Assembly (NCBI RefSeq): GCF_016756615.1
Contig: NZ_AP023262.1
Coordinates: forward strand, 930,001 to 994,000
DNA length: 64,000 bases
Source: Mesorhizobium sp. L-8-3
GTDB lineage: Bacteria; Pseudomonadota; Alphaproteobacteria; Rhizobiales; Rhizobiaceae
Direction of reading: 5' to 3'
Shown: positions 49,554 to 58,251 of the stretch, piece by piece
How the letters are laid out: the number at the start of each line of letters is the position of its first letter
How positions within the stretch are numbered: position 1 is the first letter of the stretch
Translations under genes and position numbers: made by a program
Notes under the pieces: model-generated
What the model saw: the letters and a program-made list of their open reading frames with translations, nothing else
Database searches by the model: none
What the model was told of the DNA's origin: nothing

Positions 49554-51960
49554 CATCCTGCTCTCGACAGCCATGACGGTTCCCGCGCTGCGCGGCATGG
49601 ATGCCATTGCGGAGGCGTTTGCCGCCACGGCCAGCGGCACGGAAGCGGCCGCACCCGATGGCCCGCGCGAGCTTCAGCTCGAAGTGTTCATCGACGGCGA
49701 GCCGACCGGGTGGATCGCGGCGTTCCGGCGCGACGCCGACGGAAGGCTTTCGATCGAGCCCTATCAGTTGCGCAATGTCGGCATCGAGCCGATCGACGCG
49801 GCGACGCGGCCGGACGGCCGCATCGACATCGGCGCATTGCCGGATGTCTCCTACGAATATGACGAGGCCGGCCAGGCGATCCGTTTCATCGTCGGGTTCG
49901 ACGCGCGGTCGGCCCGCATCATCGAGGCCCAAGAATCCGACGCCGAAACGCCGCAGACCAAACCCCAAAGCAGCTACGGCGCGCTCGCCAACTACACGCT
50001 CTACGCCAGCACCGGCGGCAAGGAGATCGATGATCTGTGGGCTTTCAACGGCGTGTCCGGCTGGCTCGAGGGGCGCCTGTTCAGCCCGTTCGGCGTGTTC
50101 AGCTCCTCCTATGTGGCCACCAGCGCGCCGAACGAGATCTACAGCTCGACGCGGCTCGACACGACATGGTCCTATTCGAGCCGCGGCCTGCTCACCACCA
50201 TCAGCGCCGGCGACGTCATCAATGGCGGGCTGAGCTGGACGCGACCGGTGCGCCTCGGCGGACTGCAGGTCCGCCGCAATTTCGGCCTGCGGCCCGATCT
50301 CGTCACCATACCGCTGCCCGAACTGTCGGGATCGGCAGCCGTGCCCTCGACGGTCGACGTCTATGTCAACAATGCGCGCCGGCTATCGCAAGACGTTCCG
50401 GCCGGCCCGTTCCAGATCACCGACTTGCCGATCGTGACCGGCAGCGGCACGGCCCGCGTGGTCGTCCGCGACGCACTCGGGCGTGAGACGGTGTCGGAAA
50501 CGCCCTTCTTCGCCTCGGCCGAACTGCTGGCCCCGGGATTGTGGGATTATTCGGCCGAGGCCGGCTTCGCGCGCCGGCTCTACGGGGTCGAATCCAACGA
50601 CTACGATTCCAGCCTGATGGCGTCGGGCACGGCGCGCTTCGGGCTTGACGACTGGATGACGCTGGAAGCGCATGCGGAAGGCGGCGGCGGGCTGGTGAAC
50701 GGCGGCGCCGGCGCGGTGTTCGGCCTCGGCCGCTTCGGCGTCGGCTCGTTCTCGGCTACGGCGAGCAGCTTCGAGGGCGGGACCGGCTATCAGCTCGGCG
50801 GCAGCGTCGAGCTGCAGCTGTGGACCATGCGGCTCTACGCGCGCGTCCAACGGGCATTCGGCGACTACACCGACATTGCCGCGGTCACGGCCGATCTCGG
50901 AGAGCCCGCCACCCCGGAGTTCGACTTCACCACCGTCGCACCGCCGCGCGCGCTCGACCAGGTCTCGCTTTCCGTGCCGCTGTCCTTCGACCCGGCGACG
51001 CTCAACTTCAGCTTCACCCGGATCGAGACGATGGAGGACGACCGGGCGCGCATCCTGAGCTTTCTCGTCAACCGGCCGATCGGCAGCCGCGCGAGCTTGT
51101 TCGCCACGGCCTTCACCGACCTCGACGACGGCGATTCCTTCGGCCTGTTCGCCGGCCTGTCGGTCCAGTTCGGCAACGGCATCGACGGTTCGGCCGGCGT
51201 TTCGTCCGATTCCGAAGGCACCAGCGTCGTCACGGACCTCGTCAGATCCGGCGATGCCTCCATCGGCAGCCTGAGCTGGCGATTGCGGGAAGGTGAAGGC
51301 GCCCACACCAACCGCGCCGCCGCCGCGGCCTATCGCGCGCCCGTCGCACGGCTGGCGGCCGGCGTCGAACAGTATGACGGCGACTACCGGGTGACCGGCC
51401 AGGTCGACGGCGCCGTCGTGCTGGCCGGCGGCGACATCTTCCTGAGCAACCGCATCGATGACGCCTTCACCGTGGTCGACACGGGCGCTCCCGGCGTCGA
51501 CGTGGAGTTGGAGAACCGCCCCGCCGGCCGCACCAACCGCAACGGCAAGCTGCTGGTCACGGGCCTGCGCTCCTACGAGCGGAACCAGATCTCCATCGAT
51601 CCCGCCAATCTGCCCGTCGACGCGGTCGTCGACGGCACACGCGAAACGACGATGCCGGCCGACCGGAGCGGCACCGTCGTCAAATTCGGCGTCGACAGGA
51701 ATTCCGACGCTGCGCTGATAACCCTCCGCGACGAAGCGGGGGAGTTCGTGGAGGCGGGCGCGGCCGGGACGATCGACGGCGCCGGACAGGAATTCGTCGT
51801 CGGCTATGACGGCCAGGCCTTCGTCGCCGGGCTCGGTCCGCGCAACAGGGTCACGATCGACCAGCCCACACGCGGCCGCTGCGCAGCGGAGTTCGGCTTC
51901 GCCAGACAACCCGGCAAGCAGGTTTCCATTCCCGATGTCGTCTGCCGCTCGATCCAATGA
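49525..51960 (+). CDS. csuD: Csu-type outer-membrane usher
   Basis: This 811-residue fimbrial usher has an N-terminal chaperone-binding domain (ELQLEVFIDGEPTGWIAAFRR, then IEPYQLRNVGI). A 24-strand barrel follows, with a plug region around VDVYVNNARRLSQDVPAGPFQITDLP (near 270-296). C-terminal domains end VCRSIQ. The sequence AFVAGLGPRNRVTID and Cys near the end are typical of the archaic-type ushers. The start inside csuC gives a short signal region (MRRLVSGAASILLSTAMTVP). It forms the pore through which the pilin and the two-domain tip-like subunit are secreted. Confidence 0.9.
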   Translation: MRRLVSGAASILLSTAMTVPALRGMDAIAEAFAATASGTEAAAPDGPRELQLEVFIDGEPTGWIAAFRRDADGRLSIEPYQLRNVGIEPIDAATRPDGRIDIGALPDVSYEYDEAGQAIRFIVGFDARSARIIEAQESDAETPQTKPQSSYGALANYTLYASTGGKEIDDLWAFNGVSGWLEGRLFSPFGVFSSSYVATSAPNEIYSSTRLDTTWSYSSRGLLTTISAGDVINGGLSWTRPVRLGGLQVRRNFGLRPDLVTIPLPELSGSAAVPSTVDVYVNNARRLSQDVPAGPFQITDLPIVTGSGTARVVVRDALGRETVSETPFFASAELLAPGLWDYSAEAGFARRLYGVESNDYDSSLMASGTARFGLDDWMTLEAHAEGGGGLVNGGAGAVFGLGRFGVGSFSATASSFEGGTGYQLGGSVELQLWTMRLYARVQRAFGDYTDIAAVTADLGEPATPEFDFTTVAPPRALDQVSLSVPLSFDPATLNFSFTRIETMEDDRARILSFLVNRPIGSRASLFATAFTDLDDGDSFGLFAGLSVQFGNGIDGSAGVSSDSEGTSVVTDLVRSGDASIGSLSWRLREGEGAHTNRAAAAAYRAPVARLAAGVEQYDGDYRVTGQVDGAVVLAGGDIFLSNRIDDAFTVVDTGAPGVDVELENRPAGRTNRNGKLLVTGLRSYERNQISIDPANLPVDAVVDGTRETTMPADRSGTVVKFGVDRNSDAALITLRDEAGEFVEAGAAGTIDGAGQEFVVGYDGQAFVAGLGPRNRVTIDQPTRGRCAAEFGFARQPGKQVSIPDVVCRSIQ

Positions 51961-51969
51961 GGTCCAACG

Positions 51970-52938
51970 ATGATGCTCCGCCCGTCCGTTTTCTTCGGTC
52001 TCGCGCTCTGCGGTCTCATGCTCCCTGGCGTGCGTCCGTCGGCAGCCCAGAGTTGCTCCTTCACCGTGTCCGACATCAATTTCGGCACCGTCGACACGCT
52101 GGCGGGCGCGGCGGTCGACATGACGGGCAGCGTCGACATCTCCTGCGGCAACACCGGATTGGTCAACCTCCAATACATCGTCTGCCTCAACATCAATGCG
52201 GGCTCCGGAGGGACGATCTCAGGCGTCCGCCAGGCGCGCAACCCGGCGAACGCGCCGCTCGCCCTCGGTCTCTACCAGGATGCGTCCCGTACAACGCCCT
52301 GGGGCTCGCGCGAACAGCCTGCTCTCGGCAACCCCGTGGAGGTGCTTTTGCTGGTTCTGCCGCTCACCAACGGGACGGCGAGCCGGACGATCTATGCGCG
52401 GGTGGCCGGCGGCCAGCAGAGCGCCGCGACCGGCCTTTACACGTCGACCTTCGCGGGGGCCGAGATCAGCTTCAACTGGCAGACCTATGTGCTGCTTCCG
52501 CCCGCCTGCAGCGCGGTCACCGCCAACCCGACCCGACCGACCTTCACGGTGCGGGCCAACGTGCCGGCGAACTGCCTCGTCACCGCCCAGAACATCGATT
52601 TCGGCAATCACGGGGTGCTAAGCAGCCAGGTCGACGCCGCCGGCGGGCTCGGCGTGACCTGCACCCAGGGCACTGCCTATACTGTCGGCCTCAACAACGG
52701 CGTCACCGGCACCGGCCCCATGGCGCGGCGTATGACGAAGGGCGCGGAGGCCGTGGTCTACGGCCTTTACAAGGACACCGGCCGCACCCAGCCCTGGGGC
52801 AATTCGGGCGGCGAGCTGGTCCCGGGAACCGGGTCTGGCGCCACGCAGAACCTTCCCGTCTATGGCCGCGTGCCGGCCCAGACGACTCCATCTCCGGGAA
52901 CCTACACCGACACGGTGGTCGTGACCGTCACCTATTGA
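51970..52938 (+). CDS. csuE: two-domain SCPU protein, CsuE-like tip adhesin
   Basis: This 322-residue secreted protein has a signal peptide (SVFFGLALCGLMLPGVRPSAA). Two SCPU domains follow: residues about 24-180 (CSFTVSDINFGTVDTLAG; YIVCLNINAGSGG) and 180-322 (CLVTAQNIDFGNHGVL; YTVGLNNGVTGTGPM; TYTDTVVVTVTY). The second domain closely parallels the major pilin at 48319. Two-domain subunits sit at the tip in Csu pili, where the first domain binds surfaces. The gene starts nine bases after the usher. Separate CsuA and CsuB minor subunits are absent here. Confidence 0.85.
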   Translation: MMLRPSVFFGLALCGLMLPGVRPSAAQSCSFTVSDINFGTVDTLAGAAVDMTGSVDISCGNTGLVNLQYIVCLNINAGSGGTISGVRQARNPANAPLALGLYQDASRTTPWGSREQPALGNPVEVLLLVLPLTNGTASRTIYARVAGGQQSAATGLYTSTFAGAEISFNWQTYVLLPPACSAVTANPTRPTFTVRANVPANCLVTAQNIDFGNHGVLSSQVDAAGGLGVTCTQGTAYTVGLNNGVTGTGPMARRMTKGAEAVVYGLYKDTGRTQPWGNSGGELVPGTGSGATQNLPVYGRVPAQTTPSPGTYTDTVVVTVTY

Positions 52939-53172
52939 GCAGCCAGCCAGGCGCCTTCTCGGCAAGACGCTTGAACGCCATGGCCTTGGTCAGCATATCA
53001 TCATCGATGGCGGCCAGCCGAACGGCGACGCATGGAGATGATTCACACGATATGCAGGCAGGCCAGGTTCGCCTCCGGCAAACCGCCGGATCCGGAGAAG
53101 CGCTGAAACCAGGACGGCCGCCAGAGGCGCCAGATATTCCTGCCCGGAATGATCGTCCAGAGGGATAGCTTG

Positions 53173-53943
53173 CTATTCGGCTGCGGGACGCGACTTCAGC
53201 CCGCCGGCGGGCGCCTGCCCGGCATCGTCCGCGCTATGGACATAGACATGCATGGTGTAGCCGATATGAGCGGCCATGAGAGTTTTGGCCCGTTCGATGT
53301 CGCGGTCGAGCGCGGCCTTCATCAATTCGGTATGGCTGTCGATGGCCATGGCCTCGCGCAAGGCGGCGACGGCGGCCTCGTAGCCGTGCTTCATGCCAGC
53401 CGCCGCACGCAATGTCGGCGACAGGCCCAGGAAGCGGTGATGGCGGCGCAACTGGTCGGCGATGGTCGACCGGAAGCGGAGCAGCCAGCTCGACGTCGCC
53501 GCACTCAGCAAAGCCGCATGGAAGGCCTCGTGCTTCTCGTCCCATTCGTCCACCGCCTCGTCCGAAGGGTCGTCGACCGCGATCTTGCAGCGCGACAGCC
53601 GATAGTGGGCGGTGACGACGGCGGCCTCCCAGTCGCTGTCGCCCTTCTCGATCGATTCCGCCAGCAGCGGCAGCTCGACCACCATGCGCGCCCGTGCCAG
53701 GTCCTCGAGTTCCTCCCGCGACACCGGGGCCACGGTGAAGCCGCGATTGCTGATGGCGGTGACCAGACGCTCGGCCTCCAGCCGGGAAAGCGCCTCGCGC
53801 AGCGGCGTCCAGCCGAGACCGTAGGCGCTGCGCAGCGCGCTGAGCTTGAGCGGGGCGCCAGGCATGAGCCGCGTCGTCAGGATGTCGCGGCGCAGCAGCC
53901 GATAGGCCGCTTCCGTCTTCGAGGAGTGCTCGTCGTCCTGCAT
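53173..53943 (-). CDS. GntR family transcriptional regulator, FCD domain
   Basis: This regulator has about 256 residues. The winged helix (about 10-75) reads AAYRLLRRDILTTRLMPGAPLKLSALRSAYGLGWTPLREALSRLEAERLV. It is given here by landmarks: the GapL start and TPLREALSRLEAE recognition segment. The FCD ligand domain (about 85-225) keeps metal-type Asp/His positions (DEKHEAFHAALLSA; HGYEAAVAALREA). ATG 53943 is preferred because the longer start at 53994 falls within a palindrome. It is divergent from the ABC transporter/kynureninase operon and probably represses it, with a kynurenine-pathway metabolite as inducer (inference). Confidence 0.88.
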   Translation of the reverse strand: MQDDEHSSKTEAAYRLLRRDILTTRLMPGAPLKLSALRSAYGLGWTPLREALSRLEAERLVTAISNRGFTVAPVSREELEDLARARMVVELPLLAESIEKGDSDWEAAVVTAHYRLSRCKIAVDDPSDEAVDEWDEKHEAFHAALLSAATSSWLLRFRSTIADQLRRHHRFLGLSPTLRAAAGMKHGYEAAVAALREAMAIDSHTELMKAALDRDIERAKTLMAAHIGYTMHVYVHSADDAGQAPAGGLKSRPAAE

Positions 53944-53992
53944 CGTCGTCTTCACTGGCAAGGTCTGGCACCGGTAAAGGCTGGCCGATGCC

Positions 53993-54036
53993 ATGATTAT
54001 ATATCATGCGGCCGGATGACAAGAATTATATATAAT
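53993..54036. promoter_or_regulatory. two AT-rich palindromes, candidate GntR operators
   Basis: atgattatatatcat (53993-54007) has inverted ATGAT/ATCAT arms, and ATTATATATAAT (54025-54036) is a perfect palindrome. Both lie between the GntR gene and the divergent transporter operon. Such AT-rich blocks are rare in this GC-rich window. Confidence 0.5.
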
Positions 54037-54037
54037 C

Positions 54038-54067
54038 TTGACATCACTCTGCCGGGCTGCGCATGAT
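54038..54067 (+). promoter_or_regulatory. candidate sigma-70 promoter of the ABC/kynureninase operon
   Basis: TTGACA (54038-54043) is followed at 18 bases by CATGAT. The -35 box abuts the palindrome ending at 54036, so a bound regulator would block it. Confidence 0.4.
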
Positions 54068-54124
54068 CTCCCCCAAGCGGCCGCCTTGGAGAGCGGCGCG
54101 TTCTCGAATTTTTGGGAGGAATTG

Positions 54125-55111
54125 ATGAGAAAGCTGAAATCCGGCCTGCTGTCGGGCCTGCTGCTCGCCGGCGCGCTGGCCGCGGGCATCGGCGCCGCGA
54201 TGGCCGATCCGATCAAGATCGGCATTGCCAATTTCGGCGAGCACCCGCAGCTCAACGCCTCGATCGCCGGGTTCAAGAAGGCGCTGGCCGATGCCGGCTA
54301 TGTCGAGGGCAAGGACGTCGTCTACAGCGAGAGCCACACCAATTTCGACGCCTCGCTGGTGCCGCAGATGATCGCCAAGCTCCAGGCCGAGCAGCCGACA
54401 CTGGTGTATACGGTGACCACGCCGGTGTCGCAGATCGCCAAGAAGGCGCTCGCTGGCTCGGGCATACCGATCGTGTTCACGGCAGTCACCGATCCGGTCG
54501 CGGCCAAGCTGGTGCCTTCCTGGGATTCCGGTGACGACGGCATGACCGGCGCCTCCGACCTGCAGGACATCGCCGCGGTGATGGAGTTCACCAGGAAGCT
54601 GCTGCCCGACGCCAAGCGGTTCGGTGTGCCCTACAATCCGGGCGAAGCCAATGACGTGGCCCTGGTCGAGAAAATCAAGGAATTGGCGCCCGCCGCCGGC
54701 TTCGAAGTGGTGGCCGTCGGCGTCGACAACGTCAACGACATCCAGCAGCGCATCGCTTCCTTCGCGGGCAAGGCGGACGTGATCTACACGCCGGCATCGA
54801 ACCTGCTGCAGCCGGCGATCGCCGCCGTCTCGGCAGCCGCGCGGCAGGCCGGCATCCCGATCGTCAACTCCGACGATGGCGCGGTGCGCGACGGCGTCGT
54901 CCCGGCGAGCTTCGCCGTGAATTACGAGCAGGTCGGCATCAATGGCGGCAAGATCGCGGCAGAGATCCTCAAGGGCAAGGACCCCAAGACGATCGCGCCC
55001 TCGCGTCCGGCCTATGCCGACCATGCGCCAACGATCTCCAGGAAGACCATGGCGGCCTTCGGCGTCGAGATCCCGGAATCGCTGGCCGATTGCGGCTGCA
55101 TCGTCGACTGA
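54125..55111 (+). CDS. ABC transporter substrate-binding protein (TrpX-like)
   Basis: This 328-residue periplasmic binding protein is of the ABC_sub_bind type. A signal peptide (LLSGLLLAGALAAGIGAAMA) ends near residue 27. Family blocks are IKIGIANFGEHPQLNASIAGF, VYTVTTPVSQIAKKALAGSGIPIVFTAV, SDLQDIAAVMEFTRKLLPDAK and PIVNSDDGAVRDGVVPASFAVNYEQVGI. GGGAGGA precedes ATG 54125. Related receptors bind aromatic amino acids such as tryptophan, and a kynureninase gene ends this operon, so kynurenine or tryptophan is the likely ligand. The gene is followed by a strong hairpin before the ATPase gene. Confidence 0.9.
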   Translation: MRKLKSGLLSGLLLAGALAAGIGAAMADPIKIGIANFGEHPQLNASIAGFKKALADAGYVEGKDVVYSESHTNFDASLVPQMIAKLQAEQPTLVYTVTTPVSQIAKKALAGSGIPIVFTAVTDPVAAKLVPSWDSGDDGMTGASDLQDIAAVMEFTRKLLPDAKRFGVPYNPGEANDVALVEKIKELAPAAGFEVVAVGVDNVNDIQQRIASFAGKADVIYTPASNLLQPAIAAVSAAARQAGIPIVNSDDGAVRDGVVPASFAVNYEQVGINGGKIAAEILKGKDPKTIAPSRPAYADHAPTISRKTMAAFGVEIPESLADCGCIVD

Positions 55112-55133
55112 CATTTTCCGCTTCGTCGAAACG

Positions 55134-55161
55134 GGCGGCGGCGCGTAACCGCGCCGCCGCC
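55134..55161 (+). other. GC-rich hairpin between receptor and ATPase genes
   Basis: Perfect 12-base arms (ggcggcggcgcg and cgcgccgccgcc) enclose the loop taac, 22 bases after the receptor stop. No T tract follows. It would protect the receptor mRNA 3' end or cause partial termination, giving more receptor than ATPase. Confidence 0.6.
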
Positions 55162-55177
55162 TTTCCGGGAGGGACGG

Positions 55178-55960
55178 ATGCTCGAAATCCGATCTGCACG
55201 CAAAGTCTTCTACAAGGGCCAACCGGACGAAAAGATCGCGCTCGACGGCCTCGACCTGTCGCTGTCCACCGGCGAGTTCGGCGTCGTCATCGGCTCGAAC
55301 GGAGCCGGCAAGAGCAGCATGCTCAACGCAGTCTCCGGAGCGCTGGTGCTGGATTCCGGCAAGATCGTCATCAATGGCGACGACGTGACCGAGATGCCGG
55401 TGCACAGGCGCGCCATGCGGCTCGCCCGCGTGTTCCAGGACCCCATGCGGGGCACGGCCGCCAGCATGACGGTGGCCGAGAACATGCTGCTCGCCGAGTT
55501 GCGCAGCAAGAAACGCACGCTGCGCCAGGGGCTCAACGCCAGACGCCTCGCCGACTACAAGGAGCGGCTTTCGCTGCTGGGGCTCGGGCTCGAGAACCGG
55601 CTCAACACCCGAGTCGAACTGCTTTCGGGCGGCCAGCGCCAGTCGCTGTCGCTGATCATGGCGGTCGGCGGCTCGCCCGAATTGCTGCTGCTTGACGAGC
55701 ATACCGCCGCTCTCGACCCGCGCACGGCCGACATCGTCATGCAGGCCACCGTGCGCGCCGTGGAAGCGCTGAAGCTCACAACGCTGATGGTGACCCACAA
55801 TATGCAGCACGCCGTCGATTTCGGGCACAGCGTCATCATGCTCGACGCCGGCAAGGTCCGCCTCGAGATATCTGGCGAGGAAAAGTCCCAAATCACCGTG
55901 CCCGATCTCATCGGCCATTTCGCGGTCAAGACCGACCGCATGCTGCTCGCGAGCCAGTGA
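55178..55960 (+). CDS. ABC transporter ATP-binding protein
   Basis: This 260-residue ATPase has Walker A GSNGAGKSS (about 45-53), signature LLSGGQRQSLSLIMAV (about 148-163), Walker B LLLLDEHTAALDPR (about 169-182, with His after the Glu as in TrpZ/YhdZ-like exporters and importers of this group) and switch His in LMVTHNMQHAVDFG. Its start has GGGAGGGACGG. Its stop overlaps GTG at the permease start. It energises uptake with the permease at 55963. Confidence 0.9.
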   Translation: MLEIRSARKVFYKGQPDEKIALDGLDLSLSTGEFGVVIGSNGAGKSSMLNAVSGALVLDSGKIVINGDDVTEMPVHRRAMRLARVFQDPMRGTAASMTVAENMLLAELRSKKRTLRQGLNARRLADYKERLSLLGLGLENRLNTRVELLSGGQRQSLSLIMAVGGSPELLLLDEHTAALDPRTADIVMQATVRAVEALKLTTLMVTHNMQHAVDFGHSVIMLDAGKVRLEISGEEKSQITVPDLIGHFAVKTDRMLLASQ

Positions 55961-55962
55961 CC

Positions 55963-56886
55963 ATGGATTTCATCCAGTCGATTCTGTCGAGCTTTGTCTC
56001 GCTCATCCCCGTCACGCTGGCGCAGAGCCTGATCCTCGCCTTCGTCGTGCTCGGCATCATGATCCCGTTTCGCACGCTCAACTTCCCCGACCTCACCAGC
56101 GAGGGCGCCTTCCCGCTGGGCGGCTGCGTGTGCGGCGTGCTGCTCGCCGCTGGCGCCTCGCCGCTGACGGCGATCGCGGTCGCGCTGATCGCCGGCTTCC
56201 TTGCCGGCTGCTGCACGGCCTTCATCCATCTGCGCTTCCGCATCCACACGCTGCTGGCCGGCATCCTGATGATGACGATGCTCTACAGCATCAACCTGCG
56301 CATCATGGGCAAGTCGAACCTGTCGGTGTTCGGCGCGCCGACGGTCTTCGACTGGGCGCCTTTCACCCAGCCCGGCTTCCCGGCGAGCAAGATCGTGGTC
56401 GCCGGCCTGATCGGCCTCGTCGTCTTCGTTCTGCTCAACCTGTTCTTCAAGACCGAGAAAGGCACTGCGATCCGCGCCGTCGGCGCCAACCCCGACATGG
56501 CCGAGGCGCAGGGCATCAATGTCTGGGTCGCCACGATCGGCGGCGTGGGTCTCGCCAGCGCCTTTTCGGCGACGTCAGGCGCGCTGATGGTGCAATCGCA
56601 GGGCTTCGCCGACGTCAATATGGGCCTCGGCATCCTGATCAACGGCCTGGCCGCGCTGATGATCGGCGAAGCCATCGTCGGCAAGCAGACGGTGCTGCGC
56701 CAGCTGGCCGCGCCCTTCGTCGGCGCGATCGTCTATTACCAGCTCGTCTCGCTCTGCCTCGCCGCCGGCATGCCGCCCCCGGACCTGAAGCTCGCCACCG
56801 GCCTGTTCGTGCTCGCCATGCTGGCGCTACCCAGCCTGCGCCGCAGCCGCGGGCCTGCGCCCGCCCGCGAAACCGTCCGTGAGTAA
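55963..56886 (+). CDS. ABC transporter permease
   Basis: This 307-residue membrane protein has about nine helices, of the branched-chain-type (BPD_transp_2) permease fold often paired with ABC_sub_bind receptors. Landmarks are IMIPFRTLNFPDLTSEGAFPLGG near 33-55, RIHTLLAGILMMTMLYSINLRIMGKSNL near 91-118 (by its RIMGKSN end), and AVGANPDMAEAQGINV near 173-188, the presumed ATPase-coupling region. The ATG at 55963 is preferred; GTG 55957, two codons earlier, overlaps the ATPase stop. Only one permease gene is present, so it would act as a homodimer. Confidence 0.9.
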   Translation: MDFIQSILSSFVSLIPVTLAQSLILAFVVLGIMIPFRTLNFPDLTSEGAFPLGGCVCGVLLAAGASPLTAIAVALIAGFLAGCCTAFIHLRFRIHTLLAGILMMTMLYSINLRIMGKSNLSVFGAPTVFDWAPFTQPGFPASKIVVAGLIGLVVFVLLNLFFKTEKGTAIRAVGANPDMAEAQGINVWVATIGGVGLASAFSATSGALMVQSQGFADVNMGLGILINGLAALMIGEAIVGKQTVLRQLAAPFVGAIVYYQLVSLCLAAGMPPPDLKLATGLFVLAMLALPSLRRSRGPAPARETVRE

Positions 56887-56904
56887 GAGAGGCCTGCCCG
56901 CATC

Positions 56905-58152
56905 ATGAACGCTCTACCCGATCTCGCCGCGATCGAGGCGATGGACGAAGCGGACCGGCTGCGGCCGATGCGCGACCGCTTCGTCGTTCCCGAAGGGCTG
57001 ATCTATCTCGACGGCAACTCGCTGGGCGCGGCCTCGCCGGCCGCCTTCGCCGAGCTGCAGCGGGCCGCAGCCCAGGAATGGGGTCAGGACCTGATCCGTA
57101 GCTGGAACAAGGCGGGCTGGTTCGACATGCCCATACAGCTCGGCGACCGGATCGGCCGCCTGATCGGCGCCGCGCCCGGCCAGACGGTCGTGTGCGACAC
57201 CACCTCGATCAACATCTACAAGGCGCTGCACGCGGCGATGGGGCTGCGCCCCGGTCGCTCGGTCATCGTGGCCGAAGCCAGCAGCTTCCCGACCGACCTG
57301 TATGTCGCGGAAGGCGTGGCCTCGACACGGCCGGATGCGGTGCTGAGGCTCGAAGGCGTCGACGCGCCCGATATCGAGGAGCTGATCGACGAGACTGTCG
57401 CGGTCGTGCTGGTCAACCATGTCAACTACAAGTCCGGCGCCCTGCGCGACATGGCCGCGCTGACCAACAAGGCCCAAGATGCCGGCGCGCTCGTCGTCTG
57501 GGACCTGTGCCATACCGCCGGCGCGCTGCCGGTCGACCTCGACGGCGCCAAGGCCGATTTCGCCGTGGGCTGCACCTACAAATATCTGAACGGCGGGCCC
57601 GGCTCGCCTGCCTTCATCTATGTCGCTACGCGCCATCTCGGCGAGGCGCGCCAGCCGCTCAGCGGCTGGTGGGGCCATGCGCGGCCCTTCGCCTTCGAGC
57701 AGCGCTATGCAGCCGACGCCGGCATCCGCCGCTTCCAATGCGGCACGCAGCCGGTGCTGTCGCTGCGCGCGCTCAAAGGCGCGCTCGACATCTGGGACGA
57801 GGTCGACATGGCGGCGGTGCGTGCGAAGAGCATGGCGCTTACCGACCTCTTCATCCAGCTCGTGGAAGCGAAATGCGGCAGCCACGGTCTGAGGCTCGAA
57901 AGCCCGCGCGACGGGACCAGGCGCGGCAGCCAGGTGTCCTTCGAACATCCTCATGCCTATGAGGTGATGCAGGCCTTGATCGAACGCGGCGTGATCGGCG
58001 ATTTCCGCGCGCCCTCGACCATGCGCTTCGGCTTCACGCCCCTTTATATCGGCTTCAAGGATGTGTGGCGGGCGGTCGAGATCATGGAAGAGATCCTGCG
58101 TAGCGGCGCATGGAAGGACGAGCGCTTCGCCGTTCGCGCAGCTGTGACCTGA
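56905..58152 (+). CDS. kynU: kynureninase
   Basis: This PLP enzyme has 415 residues, the normal length. It cleaves kynurenine to anthranilate and alanine. The start region YLDGNSLGAASPAAFAELQ is typical. SINIYKALHAAMGLRPG lies near 96-112, VLVNHVNYKSGALRDM near 168-183, VVWDLCHTAGALPVDLDG near 196-213 (Asp and His of the cofactor site), and the PLP lysine in GCTYKYLNGGPGSPAF near 222-237. The gene ends the operon begun by the receptor gene, 18 bases after the permease. This supports import and cleavage of kynurenine as a carbon and nitrogen source. Confidence 0.95.
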   Translation: MNALPDLAAIEAMDEADRLRPMRDRFVVPEGLIYLDGNSLGAASPAAFAELQRAAAQEWGQDLIRSWNKAGWFDMPIQLGDRIGRLIGAAPGQTVVCDTTSINIYKALHAAMGLRPGRSVIVAEASSFPTDLYVAEGVASTRPDAVLRLEGVDAPDIEELIDETVAVVLVNHVNYKSGALRDMAALTNKAQDAGALVVWDLCHTAGALPVDLDGAKADFAVGCTYKYLNGGPGSPAFIYVATRHLGEARQPLSGWWGHARPFAFEQRYAADAGIRRFQCGTQPVLSLRALKGALDIWDEVDMAAVRAKSMALTDLFIQLVEAKCGSHGLRLESPRDGTRRGSQVSFEHPHAYEVMQALIERGVIGDFRAPSTMRFGFTPLYIGFKDVWRAVEIMEEILRSGAWKDERFAVRAAVT

Positions 58153-58178
58153 CAACCGGCCTGGCGTGGGCCACGCTG

Positions 58179-58214
58179 TCGCGCGCTCCAACGGTCGACA
58201 AGATCGACCGTTGG
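58179..58214. repeat. intergenic palindromic repeat, module 2 (copy B)
   Basis: tcgcgcgctccaacggtcga, loop, then tcgaccgttgg (58204-58214): the same stem as at 27321-27356, with only the loop differing. It lies between the convergent kynU and AI-2E permease genes and could serve both as a terminator. A partial module 1 (cctcaatcgccggcgcggc) follows at 58224-58242. Confidence 0.55.
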
Positions 58215-58251
58215 TAAGGGTGGCCTCAATCGCCGGCGCGGCTGCGTGACG

